From NCBI GenBank assembly GCA_902384685.1, contig CABMCU010000052.1, positions 1 through 46,744 of the forward strand: DNA of 46,744 bases. The letters are read 5' to 3'. This DNA is from an uncultured archaeon (GTDB lineage: Archaea > Thermoplasmatota > E2 > DHVEG-1). A program made the translations under genes and the position numbers. The first letter of the stretch is position 1, and each line of letters begins with the position of its first letter. This document shows positions 37,058 to 46,507 of the stretch, piece by piece. Under the pieces are notes generated by a model. That model was not told the DNA's origin. It ran no database searches and saw only the letters and a program-made list of their open reading frames with translations.

Positions 37058-39109
37058 TTAAGTTTGTTTGAGTGTACAGCCGACGTATGCATACATCCAG
37101 TATCCTTCGCCTGATTCGAACGTGGTCGTTAACGTATACCTTTGCAAGGAACTATTCCATCCATAGATAAATCCAAGGATGATGTTTTCGGTGATGGCTT
37201 GAGTCCATGTATGATCATGTCCATCGTATGTTGTAATAAGACCGGCTGTGGCGAGTGGTGTGCTGCAGGGAAGACCCATGATATTCCAGCTCGTTTGGAG
37301 GTCAGTGATATGTCCAGTTCCAACCGCGCTATTTGCAATGAGTACCTCGCAGTCGTGATAAGCCCACATCCAGTATCCCTCTCCTGGCAAAAGGGTGCTG
37401 GTGGTGAATCCATATGCTTGAGTAGTGCCTCGTTGCCAATTATAGATAGTATTCAGAACGATGCCTTCACTGACTGCCTGAGCCCAGGTATAATTTTGAC
37501 CATTATATCTGACGATAATGTCAGCTTTGGAGATAGTGGCGTCCACTGGGAGTGAAATGAGGTTCCATTGGTATTTCACGTTAATTTGATTGACTGTTAT
37601 TATTGTGATTGATATGGTCGCTGGAGAGGATGTTTGAGCAGGTAGTGGAGTTCCGTCATCGGTAACTGTGAAGGTAAAGCTATCACTGCCGGAATAACCG
37701 GTATGCGGTTGGTACTGTACTATGTTGACGATGAGATCTGTTGGAATGGTGGTTATTTGCGTAATTCCATCCCAAAGGTCACCGTATGAAGGTAAAGTTG
37801 CGATTGTGTACTTGGAAATGCTTCCGTCGATATCACTTCCTGTGAGAGTAATCTCTATTGTTGTGTCTTGGTTTGTTGTGACACTTTGTGGATTTGCTGT
37901 TGGTGCATTATTCACCGCAGTCACCGTAAATGTTGCAGCATCCTGATCAAATAGAGCGCCTGGATCGGTCGCTTTAAACGTGATTGTCTCTGCTCCATTC
38001 CAATCTGCGTTCGGGATGGTGATTGTTGCAATACGATTAACCATATTCACTGTAAGCGCTGTGTTCCCTGAGTACGTCCATGTCATCTCAGCATCCGTAT
38101 TGTCCACATCAGAGACATAGTTATCCAGAGTGATTGTTGTAAAGGTACTGCCCTCAGCAATCGTCTGATCAGGGATATCGGTGACAACTGGTGCATCATT
38201 CACATCAGTTACATCAATCGTCATCGTATACGCAACAGTTGAATAATCAATACCATCGCTGACCATGAATTTGAAGTTTGTATACGTTACTCCATTTTCA
38301 TTTAATGCTGGAGTATATTTCAAATTCCCAGCATCGATATCAGCACGAGAGATCTCCTGATCCAATGTAACATCAACACCACTTAATTCGAGAGATCCTT
38401 TCGTTTCTAGTTGAGTAATCTTGATTTTTTCTAGTTGATCATCGTATATCGCTGTATCATCATCATTGAAATCAAAATCTGTGGATAGGAACGTGTAGGT
38501 GATATCTTCATTTGTAGTAACCGTCTTATCTGCCGATGTTGGCGGTTGGTTCACATGACATATAATCTGTAAATGATAGGGTGTACTTGAGGTAGCAATA
38601 AACTGAACTGTACTAACAAGATGCATATCAGCTATTTTGGTCCAACCTGTTGTATATAAGGACAAATCAATATGATCATACTCTGTCGTACTGATAGGGT
38701 TATACCAGTTGATCGTCACAGTGGTTGGTAAACTCAACGTTTCTACTGTAACATACAAATCCCAGACCTTATCAGAATCGGGATAATTCCTAGTATCATT
38801 TAATAATTTTTCATAGGGCGATTGCGTAATACCAGCATCGAAATATGCGTAAAGATATGGTACAGGAGGAGGAGGGGACTCTGAGTAATCGAAGTGGTCT
38901 AGTCCATCAGAAGCAGTAGAATCCTCACCAAACCACACTGTATCTCCTGCCCCGTTAGGCTCTGAAAAATCCAAGGTTACTTCCCAGCCATCGTGGGCGA
39001 GGGTGGGTGTTCCAAACAGCAAGATAATTGCGATAATCGCTAAACAAATGCACCAACCTTTTTTTAGTATTCCTTTATTTTCTTGCTTCATAATTTTTTT
39101 TTCTCCCAT
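37058..39109 (-). CDS. secreted protein: shared N-terminal domain, cadherin/Ig-like repeats, two C-terminal NLISLPV-type repeats
   Basis: 683 aa; WEVTLDFSEPNGAGDTVWFGEDSTASDGLDHFDYSESPPPPVPYLYAYF; repeated GEGYWMWAYHDCEVLI / GEGYWMYAYVGCTLKQ. Confidence 0.8.
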   Translation of the reverse strand: MGEKKIMKQENKGILKKGWCICLAIIAIILLFGTPTLAHDGWEVTLDFSEPNGAGDTVWFGEDSTASDGLDHFDYSESPPPPVPYLYAYFDAGITQSPYEKLLNDTRNYPDSDKVWDLYVTVETLSLPTTVTINWYNPISTTEYDHIDLSLYTTGWTKIADMHLVSTVQFIATSSTPYHLQIICHVNQPPTSADKTVTTNEDITYTFLSTDFDFNDDDTAIYDDQLEKIKITQLETKGSLELSGVDVTLDQEISRADIDAGNLKYTPALNENGVTYTNFKFMVSDGIDYSTVAYTMTIDVTDVNDAPVVTDIPDQTIAEGSTFTTITLDNYVSDVDNTDAEMTWTYSGNTALTVNMVNRIATITIPNADWNGAETITFKATDPGALFDQDAATFTVTAVNNAPTANPQSVTTNQDTTIEITLTGSDIDGSISKYTIATLPSYGDLWDGITQITTIPTDLIVNIVQYQPHTGYSGSDSFTFTVTDDGTPLPAQTSSPATISITIITVNQINVKYQWNLISLPVDATISKADIIVRYNGQNYTWAQAVSEGIVLNTIYNWQRGTTQAYGFTTSTLLPGEGYWMWAYHDCEVLIANSAVGTGHITDLQTSWNIMGLPCSTPLATAGLITTYDGHDHTWTQAITENIILGFIYGWNSSLQRYTLTTTFESGEGYWMYAYVGCTLKQT

Positions 39110-39534
39110 TCCCTAATAAAATAAAAAAAATCACCATGATTCCTGCTCCATAGTTCCCAAAGATATGTACAGGAAATAACGAGGCTTGTAGTTGATTTTT
39201 ATTCATGTTAGAGGCGATTTGTAAACGACCACTCTGTTTATAAATACATCGGCCACAACTATAGTGTGACAGACTGCTTTATCTATAATATTAATCGGAT
39301 TCGACGGTGACAGGATGACCATCGTCGCTGCTATCGCTGCACTCCTTGTCTGTGCGATATACTGGATTGCTGCGCGACGAAAGAAACACCACGCTAGCCC
39401 TTAATCTCAAAAAAACGTGTTTTCTTCATTTAAAAGAAAAAAAGGGGAATTACGGCTAGATTTTTGCTCTAAAACGGTCTTAAGCAAGAAAAACTAGACG
39501 GTCTAGCTGAAGTGGATTTTGGTGGTCTGAAATG

Positions 39535-39588
39535 TGTACGAATTAGTGTACGACTGATATGAAGAAAATTCGTACAGTATATCGTACA
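39535..39588. promoter_or_regulatory. cluster of four TGTACGA half-sites (candidate operator)
   Basis: TGTACGAATT / TGTACGA / AATTCGTACA / TCGTACA at 39535, 39547, 39567, 39582, upstream of HTH gene. Confidence 0.55.
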
Positions 39589-39717
39589 GTCAAATGTCCT
39601 CGTAGTATCCGCATGGAAAAAGGGGATCGTTATGACAAAACTTGTCATCTTCCGTAAGAGGATATCCTAAGTCGTTTTTAAAAACGTTTATATAGAGTAA
39701 GTCCGATTGAAAAGACC

Positions 39718-40389
39718 ATGCGCTTAAGCAAGAAAAAAAAGCAACAAATACGAGGATTATTAGATCAAGGATATTCATCGGGGGCCGTCGGAAAAGAAGT
39801 CCACGCACCACGATCCACAGTTCAATATTATAAAAACTACCAGGAACGAAAAAATAACAGCCACCGAATTGAAATACCTGTGTATAGAATACCTGATCGA
39901 TTTTTTATCGAAAATGTCGATGACAACCCCTATTATCCTCCTTCACCTAGTCCTCAACCTAATCCGAATACAGATTTCTTAGTAATACAGGAACTACAGG
40001 AACGTGAAGATGAAAATTTTAATTTGAATCAAAAATTAATCACGGTGACCTCTGAGCGAGACAACGCTCACACGGAAGTAGAATCTCTGAAATCAACATT
40101 AACCCAAAAAAACATAGAATATACTAATTTAAAATGGGCGAACGAAGACCTAAAAGATAAGCTCGACCGAGCAAATACAAAACTCGACAAACAAGAAAGG
40201 GACAACAACAGGAAGGAAAAAGAGTATCTTGGAGAATTAGGTGTCAAAGACAATATGAATACCAACCTTATCAAAGGAGTTGATTTTTTAATACAAGAGA
40301 ATACAAAATGGATGAATTACGCGATCCCACATATGGTTGATGAGGAGAGAAAGAAACAAAAGAAGTACGTCGTATTTACAAAATACTAA
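39718..40389 (+). CDS. HTH (homeodomain-like) coiled-coil DNA-binding protein
   Basis: MRLSKKKKQQIRGLLDQGYSSGAVGKEVHAPRSTVQYYKNY HTH; long E/K/N-rich coiled coil. Confidence 0.65.
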   Translation: MRLSKKKKQQIRGLLDQGYSSGAVGKEVHAPRSTVQYYKNYQERKNNSHRIEIPVYRIPDRFFIENVDDNPYYPPSPSPQPNPNTDFLVIQELQEREDENFNLNQKLITVTSERDNAHTEVESLKSTLTQKNIEYTNLKWANEDLKDKLDRANTKLDKQERDNNRKEKEYLGELGVKDNMNTNLIKGVDFLIQENTKWMNYAIPHMVDEERKKQKKYVVFTKY

Positions 40390-40455
40390 AAATTTCTTTA
40401 AAAAAACGCTATTAAACGTCGAATCTAAGAAAAAAGATAACTAAAGAATAAACCT

Positions 40456-40971
40456 ATGAGCCGAAAACGTACTCCAAATTGGGAGGTATTTACAAAAATT
40501 CTTTTAAAACAAGCAGGGATACGCACGCCACGCTCATTCTTGGATCTCCTCCATTTCATCCAGCAAAACCTCCCCAAAGATACCTTGGATTCTAATCTGG
40601 GAAAACCACTCAAGCAGATGACCGGATCACAGTTTGAAGCATTCCTCCAATGGTTTTTTGAACAACAAGGATACGAAACCACCCGGATGAAAAAATCCCA
40701 TGACAAGGGTGGAGATTTACTGATTAGGAAACTGGGAGAAACGCTCATCATCCAAGCAAAACGAAGAACGCAAAACATCGGGATACCAGCCATCCAAGAA
40801 GTATACGCAGCATCGGGATATTACCAAGCGACCCGTGCCTTGGTCATCACCACCAGCCGATTCACCCAACCCGCGTTAGACCTCGCAAGTAAGCTTGGGG
40901 TCGAGTGCTGGGACTGGGAACGACTCCTCACTGAGGTTCGCAATCATAATGTTTCCTATCCAATAGAATAG
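40456..40971 (+). CDS. Mrr-like restriction endonuclease-fold protein
   Basis: SQFEAFLQWFFEQQGYETTRMKKSHDKGGDLLIRKLGETLIIQAKRR (D-x(n)-QxK). Confidence 0.85.
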   Translation: MSRKRTPNWEVFTKILLKQAGIRTPRSFLDLLHFIQQNLPKDTLDSNLGKPLKQMTGSQFEAFLQWFFEQQGYETTRMKKSHDKGGDLLIRKLGETLIIQAKRRTQNIGIPAIQEVYAASGYYQATRALVITTSRFTQPALDLASKLGVECWDWERLLTEVRNHNVSYPIE

Positions 40972-41023
40972 AATAAACACCTCCGGGGGTATCAGAACGG
41001 GTGCGTAAAACAATTGTATCAGT

Positions 41024-41758
41024 TTATTCCCTCCATTTCGATCGTTTCGCACTGAGCACGAACAAAAACAGTGTCAACACGATCAGCACCAGCCAGCTGA
41101 AGATGATCATGGGGATCGGTAGCTCGAGGTACCCCCCGAAGTTATGCGAGAGTTGCGCGGCATACGTTGTTGGTGAGAGATACGCGATGTAACGGTACGG
41201 TAATGGGATATAAGTGATCGGGTAGTAGATAGGGGGAATGGTTGCAAAGAGCGTGGAGAGCAGTCGAGAAAACGAAAAGCTTTGAACAATATCTGAGGAG
41301 AAGGTGGAGAAGATAAATCCAATGACCACCGACATGAGGAAGATCAGTAGCAATACGATAATGAATCCCAGCAGAGCAAGTACTGTCATCTTTACGAAGA
41401 TGAAGCCCAGAATAGAGAGCGTCACCAACGCGGGTAACGCGTAGATGATCTCTGCAAGAGCCATCCCAAACATGTAGGTAGATTGGCTGGTGGGGGAACT
41501 CACGATCATATCCTGCAGCTTGAAATCATTCTTCAGATGGGTCAGATCCGCTTGCAGCGCCATGCCTGCGGAGAACATGCTCATGATGAACCCACCCATG
41601 ATGCCGACACCGATGAGCGCTCCGTTGCTGACAAAGACGATCAGCAAGAGAAATGAGAGCGGTGAGATGACGGTGTTAATCAGCACGATCGGGTAGTTCT
41701 GCATCTCGTAGACCGCGTTCACGAGGATCGCGGCGAGGAGTTGGCTCTGACGGCTCAT
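41024..41758 (-). CDS. ABC-2 type transporter permease
   Basis: 244 aa polytopic; overlaps upstream ATPase gene by 4 nt. Confidence 0.8.
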   Translation of the reverse strand: MSRQSQLLAAILVNAVYEMQNYPIVLINTVISPLSFLLLIVFVSNGALIGVGIMGGFIMSMFSAGMALQADLTHLKNDFKLQDMIVSSPTSQSTYMFGMALAEIIYALPALVTLSILGFIFVKMTVLALLGFIIVLLLIFLMSVVIGFIFSTFSSDIVQSFSFSRLLSTLFATIPPIYYPITYIPLPYRYIAYLSPTTYAAQLSHNFGGYLELPIPMIIFSWLVLIVLTLFLFVLSAKRSKWRE

Positions 41759-42669
41759 ATGAGCCCCTCTCCATCATGGACGAAATGCAGGAAGATATCT
41801 TCCAGGGACACCGGCTCCATCCAGACCTTCTGATGACGATCATGGAACAGCTGAGCAAGGGCGAGTGCCTCATCCTCGGTTGTTAACGCGCGAAGCTGGG
41901 AGCCTCGATGCAGGATCTCCCCGGAGACGCGTTCCTGCAAAATCTGTTCTGTTTCGCTACTCTGCTCAAGCCTGATGCTGTACGGGTATTTCAACACCCG
42001 ACGGAGCCCATCAAGGCTATCAACGCCTTTCATTTTGCCTTGGTCAAGAATCCCGATCACCGAGGCAAGCTCCTCAGCCTCCTCAAGGTAATGTGTCGTC
42101 AAGAAAATGAAATGATCCTGACAGATTTCTTTGAGTAACTTCCAGAACTCCCGTCGTGACAGCGGGTCAAGCCCGGTTGTTGGCTCATCAAGGAATATGA
42201 TTTTTGCTTCAGACGCGAGGACGGTGGCGACCATCAGTTTTCGTTTCATCCCCCCGGACAGCCATCGATTCATAGTATTGTCCTTTCCGCCTAAACCGAC
42301 TAACGCAAGGTACTCATCAGCCCGCACTTTCGCCGCCCGGTACCCCAGATCCCTCCACAGCAAGTACGACAGAACAGTCTGTCGTGGCGTCATCCACGGG
42401 ATCGGACGGGCTTCTTGCGGGACGATAGCAATATCTTGACGTAACGCCTTTGCGTCTTTTACGACATCCAATCCATTGACACGGGCAGATCCACCGCTGG
42501 GAAGAAGCTCAGTAGCCAAGATCCGGACCAGCGTTGTCTTCCCCGCCCCGTTCCTCCCGATCAGCCCAAAGATACCAGTATCTGATACTGAGAAACTCAC
42601 CCCGTCTAAGGCTTTCTGTGATGCATCCTTGTAGGTTTTACTGAGATTGTCACATTCGACGATGTTCAT
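41755..42669 (-). CDS. ABC transporter ATP-binding protein
   Basis: 304 aa; GLIGRNGAGKTTLVRIL, WLSGGMKRKLMVA, IIFLDEPTTGLD. Confidence 0.95.
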   Translation of the reverse strand: MNIVECDNLSKTYKDASQKALDGVSFSVSDTGIFGLIGRNGAGKTTLVRILATELLPSGGSARVNGLDVVKDAKALRQDIAIVPQEARPIPWMTPRQTVLSYLLWRDLGYRAAKVRADEYLALVGLGGKDNTMNRWLSGGMKRKLMVATVLASEAKIIFLDEPTTGLDPLSRREFWKLLKEICQDHFIFLTTHYLEEAEELASVIGILDQGKMKGVDSLDGLRRVLKYPYSIRLEQSSETEQILQERVSGEILHRGSQLRALTTEDEALALAQLFHDRHQKVWMEPVSLEDIFLHFVHDGEGLI

Positions 42670-42942
42670 AGCACAGGAAGAGATGCACAGCAGCTACATA
42701 AGACTTATAGATAAAAAATACATAGAAACACCATACTCCGTCACTAATATTTTTTCATCTTGATACAGTGAACGTCAAATGCCGTCCTCGATGCTTTCAA
42801 GACATATCCTCAGAAACGTATGAACAGGAGAAAAAAAACAAAAGCACATAATCACTTGATTTTTTATTTTTCAGGTAATGATAACCTCCTGTACAGATTT
42901 CTTTATATGGATAGCAACAATACTAAAATCGGAGATTAATTT

Positions 42943-43188
42943 TTGAGAAGAAAGAAAAGTAGATTTCTTGAACAATCCGATAATAAATTTCTTCAGATAG
43001 CGAGGGATTTTGTTGAAGTTTGTCCAAATTGTAAAAGCTTTAATATTTCTGTTAGACAAAGAAAGACACCAAAATATAGATGCCAAAACTGTAAAAACGA
43101 ATTTGATGATCCTAAAGCTGAGATAGTACATAAAACCATTAAACAACAAAGAGAAATTGGTAGGCAATACGATAATCCTGATAAATAA
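42943..43188 (+). CDS. zinc-ribbon protein
   Basis: 81 aa with non-ATG start; VCPNCKSFNISVRQRKTPKYRCQNCKNEFDDP. Confidence 0.65.
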   Translation: MRRKKSRFLEQSDNKFLQIARDFVEVCPNCKSFNISVRQRKTPKYRCQNCKNEFDDPKAEIVHKTIKQQREIGRQYDNPDK

Positions 43189-43216
43189 ATAATCATGTGT
43201 GTGTTTCTTTTTCATT

Positions 43217-43252
43217 CCAGAAGTATTGACACGGTTTTCACACAAAAATAAG
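43217..43252 (-). promoter_or_regulatory. recurrent element copy, reverse orientation, no obvious target gene
   Basis: Reverse complement GTGTGAAAACCGTGTCAATACTTCTGGAATG. Confidence 0.6.
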
Positions 43253-43289
43253 AAAAAGAAAAAAAGAGTTATAGAAACCAAATATGGGC

Positions 43290-44522
43290 TTACGTGCTTG
43301 GTTCGTATTTGAATATCCATTCCATGTACGGTTGCCCGCTGGTATCCACGTCAACGTTTCCCGCGTTGATCTCATTTTTCCCGTCATTGTCACAATCTCC
43401 GATACATTCGACTGCCATCCACCCATAAGTAGGAAGAGTCGCTGTTTCAACGTAGGTCGTCCCATTCCATTGTAAAACATGGGTGACACCAGCCCCTGCT
43501 ACGACGTTGGGGATTCCATCACCATCAGTATCACCCGCATCGATGCCTTCAATAACAGGGTCTGCTCCTTTCCAGGTGATATCAAATTGAGTTGTATAGC
43601 CCGATCCATTCCATTTAAAAATCGTGATACGGGGTGCATAAAAGCTGACTAAGATTTCGGCTTTTCCATCACCGTCACAATCTTTACATACACACCCAAA
43701 TGGACCACCCTGTTGAGTATTCGGATACTGCTGAATCAGAGTTGGGTGAAACACGTTATTTCCTGCATCCCATTGTAACACCATCACTTTATTTGCATAG
43801 GCACAGGCGATTTCATTTTTCCCATCATTATTGACATCACCAAGACCAGCCATGTACACATTGCCTTTCGCATCGGGGTCGTTCCATTCAGCGATTCGTT
43901 TTAGAGATACGCCGTTCCATCGGAATACTGTGATTTCACCAACAGGGCTCGTCGACGAATATCCAATACCACTCAATATCAATTCGTTTTGTCCATCATT
44001 ATCAAAATCACCGATGAGACAATCAGAGCTACCACCTCCATGGAAAAAAATCCAGGGGTTTGCGGTCACTAAATTATATTTTTCATTGGAATATTGATAC
44101 AGTGCAGTGTACCATGTAGCAGCAATCTGATTTTTCCCATTGTTCATTACATCACCGATTGCCATCCCGCCGGCAGAACAGCGGACGAGCGGATACAGTG
44201 GTGGATGTAATGCTTGAACCTGAATGTATGTCTGATTCTGCTCGTTCCATTTCATCACCCGAAGGAGTCTATCCCTTCCACTGATCAAGAATTCGTTTTT
44301 CCCATCATTATCAGCATCACCAATTGGTTGTGGTCCCTGATATCGGGCACAAGTCCATGCACTGCTTCCATAACTATATGACCATTGAATCGTATAATTC
44401 CCACTATACCCTAAATTTTTGGTTGCTGTTGGATGCTGTAATTGCCCAAAAGTAATTGTTGTCGTGATACCACTCGTTAGAAAAGCGCCTACGAGAATAA
44501 AAATTGGTATTTTATTATTCAT
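43290..44522 (-). CDS. secreted FG-GAP/VCBS-repeat (beta-propeller) protein
   Basis: 410 aa; repeated IGDADNDGKNEFLISG / GDFDNDGQNELILSG / GDVNNDGKNEIACA. Confidence 0.85.
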   Translation of the reverse strand: MNNKIPIFILVGAFLTSGITTTITFGQLQHPTATKNLGYSGNYTIQWSYSYGSSAWTCARYQGPQPIGDADNDGKNEFLISGRDRLLRVMKWNEQNQTYIQVQALHPPLYPLVRCSAGGMAIGDVMNNGKNQIAATWYTALYQYSNEKYNLVTANPWIFFHGGGSSDCLIGDFDNDGQNELILSGIGYSSTSPVGEITVFRWNGVSLKRIAEWNDPDAKGNVYMAGLGDVNNDGKNEIACAYANKVMVLQWDAGNNVFHPTLIQQYPNTQQGGPFGCVCKDCDGDGKAEILVSFYAPRITIFKWNGSGYTTQFDITWKGADPVIEGIDAGDTDGDGIPNVVAGAGVTHVLQWNGTTYVETATLPTYGWMAVECIGDCDNDGKNEINAGNVDVDTSGQPYMEWIFKYEPST

Positions 44523-44604
44523 ATAAACCCCAGTATATTTTAGTCAGTAACCGCATATAAATATATCGCTTCCTCCTAACAAATAGGGTGGGGTTCATGA
44601 TAAT

Positions 44605-44652
44605 AAGATAAAAATATAAAAATCTGAAGCAAGTGACACGGTTGTAATGCAA
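44605..44652 (-). promoter_or_regulatory. recurrent element copy (reverse orientation)
   Basis: Reverse complement TTACAACCGTGTCACTTGCTTCAGATTTTTATATTTTTATC. Confidence 0.65.
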
Positions 44653-44684
44653 AATGAGAAAAAGAAAAAAGAATAGTATTTTTT

Positions 44685-45878
44685 TTAGTATCCCATTATG
44701 GGTCGGAGGAATAGAAACATATGAGGAAATCGATCAAACAACCACGCTAAAACCTTTGGTATCTGGACTTGGTTTTTTGTTTTATACACTGTTTCTACCG
44801 AAACCTCATAGATTAATGTTTCTCCCGCAAGTGGGTGAAAACTATATCCCGCGTTCTCGATATCCTGTTTATAAAAATAGAATATATACATAGAAGGGAT
44901 ATCTTTGTATATACGTGGGAGGACGTAGGTTCTATTGAATGTAAGTATTCTATAAACCTCTAAATATGTTGGTATATGGTCTTGATCATTAGTTATAGTG
45001 ACATTAATTATATCTCCTATAATACTATTGATATGGATTGTAATATTGAACATCCCTGGATATCCTTGAAACTGATAGGTATAATTTTGACCGACGATTG
45101 GTGAGGCTACTACTGTTATTGTCGTATCTGTCCAGGATGCGGTAGTTGCGTTTGGGAAGATCAGCATTTGTTTTTCTCCATCACGTACGTCGGTTATGGT
45201 GTTTGTAAGATTCGTGGATTTAGTTGGTGTTGTTCTCACGGTTACGTTTGTGTCAGCGATGTTGATGATGGATGTGGAATTCTCCCAGATATAGTAAGGT
45301 GGTGGATATATGACCATTTCAGATTCATTATCACTCGAAAGATTCCTGATGATAAGGTTTGGCATAGTGAAATTCCCCCAGTTATCCATTTCGATCCATT
45401 TAGCACTGAAGGCTGTTGCTGTATAGTTGGTGACAATAACAGTTTGGTTCAGATCAAAAGCAAAATATTTTGAGGAGAAAATTGCTCCAACACCAAATTT
45501 CTTTCCGTATGCATCTTCGGGGGAGATTGGTCCGATTATCTTTGTCTGCCCTTCTCGCATACCGATGAGACCTTCTATAAATCCCTTTATCATGTCTGAG
45601 GAATATCCATCTTTTGGTGATGTGACATTTTTATCTAAATTAACAAAAATCTTTAAAGGGGTCCCTCCGGTTTTATTCACAGGATCTTCGTATGTTGTAT
45701 CAAAAATAGTGTTGTTAGATGCGTACCTCCCAATGTAATTGACATCGGCACAATCTCCGAGTTTAATAAATCCTATTTTAGCACTTGCAGAATTTTGCAA
45801 TGTATCAGAAAAGCTTATCCAAATAAACAATAGTGTTACTCCAATAATCAATCCTTTTTTCACCCAGCTTTTTTGCAT
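44685..45878 (-). CDS. secreted FKBP-type peptidyl-prolyl isomerase-like protein with C-terminal FxxLRxxxGY tag
   Basis: DCADVNYIGRYASNNTIFDTTYEDP...GFIEGLIGMREGQTKIIGPISPEDAYG; C-term LAWLFDRFPHMFLFLRPIMGY; start MQKSWVKKG at 45878 proposed because the ORF start at 45935 overlaps the TATA-like site. Confidence 0.75.
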   Translation of the reverse strand: MQKSWVKKGLIIGVTLLFIWISFSDTLQNSASAKIGFIKLGDCADVNYIGRYASNNTIFDTTYEDPVNKTGGTPLKIFVNLDKNVTSPKDGYSSDMIKGFIEGLIGMREGQTKIIGPISPEDAYGKKFGVGAIFSSKYFAFDLNQTVIVTNYTATAFSAKWIEMDNWGNFTMPNLIIRNLSSDNESEMVIYPPPYYIWENSTSIINIADTNVTVRTTPTKSTNLTNTITDVRDGEKQMLIFPNATTASWTDTTITVVASPIVGQNYTYQFQGYPGMFNITIHINSIIGDIINVTITNDQDHIPTYLEVYRILTFNRTYVLPRIYKDIPSMYIFYFYKQDIENAGYSFHPLAGETLIYEVSVETVYKTKNQVQIPKVLAWLFDRFPHMFLFLRPIMGY

Positions 45879-45934
45879 AAGTCCTTTCAACTCCCTCATT
45901 ATTATTTTATGAGTTTTGTTATCTTTTGGAGTCA

Positions 45935-46016
45935 TTTAAATGTTTGGAAAAGATAAAAATAAGAAACAGAAGCAATTGACACGGTTTTAACATATGTTTT
46001 TTGTGCGAATCAATGT
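45935..46016 (-). promoter_or_regulatory. recurrent promoter element copy (long-spacer type, complete)
   Basis: Reverse complement TTGATTCGCACAAAAAACATATGTTAAAACCGTGTCAATTGCTTCTGTTTCTTATTTTTATCTTTTCCAAACATTTAAAT. Confidence 0.85.
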
Positions 46017-46471
46017 GAAAAGAATACAAATGGTCCAATTTCTTTTCCACTTCGTGAAACAGATTGGGATGTTTCATTGATTTTTACGGTTACTGTTAAT
46101 GTAAGAATCGGATATAGAGAATGAAGCCAATCAATATTAACAAATCGAACAACAAAAAGTGGAGGTTGTTGAAATGATATATTAGTAAAACTGACAGTTT
46201 TATTATCAGTAGAATTGTAATAAATTCGTATGTTGCCTGTAATAATCTCATTAAGATTGTTTGTAATGCTTAGTACATAACCAAGCCCATAATTTCCATT
46301 TGTCTTGCCATATACTCCCGCATGAATATCAATATCCACGTCATCATAGGTGTTCATTGTTTTCTGATTTGATGATTGAACCGTCTGATACCCCTCGACA
46401 TTAGTCGATGAACCAAGAATAAAGATAAAAACTGCACAGATACTTATTCCAATGATTACTTTTTTTTTCAT
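46010..46471 (-). CDS. small secreted protein
   Basis: 153 aa; signal peptide MKKKVIIGISICAVFIFILGSSTNVEG. Confidence 0.7.
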   Translation of the reverse strand: MKKKVIIGISICAVFIFILGSSTNVEGYQTVQSSNQKTMNTYDDVDIDIHAGVYGKTNGNYGLGYVLSITNNLNEIITGNIRIYYNSTDNKTVSFTNISFQQPPLFVVRFVNIDWLHSLYPILTLTVTVKINETSQSVSRSGKEIGPFVFFSH

Positions 46472-46507
46472 AACTTTCCCCCAATATACAATTTTATAAC
46501 AATATTC

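Noticed and set aside
35349-37946. Plus-strand ORFs inside the three surface-protein genes (35349..35636, 37142..37555, 37722..37946)
   Set aside because: Antisense shadows of repeat-rich coding sequence; no SD or promoter context.
39315-39404. 29-aa single-TM ORF MTIVAAIAALLVCAIYWIAARRKKHHASP
   Set aside because: Could be a microprotein or a leftover C-terminal anchor of a lost gene; without homologues the evidence is too thin for a CDS call.
42871-43320. 149-aa minus-strand ORF that could be the target of the element at 43217
   Set aside because: It overlaps a convincing plus-strand zinc-ribbon gene (42943..43188), starts upstream of the element, and looks like an antisense shadow.
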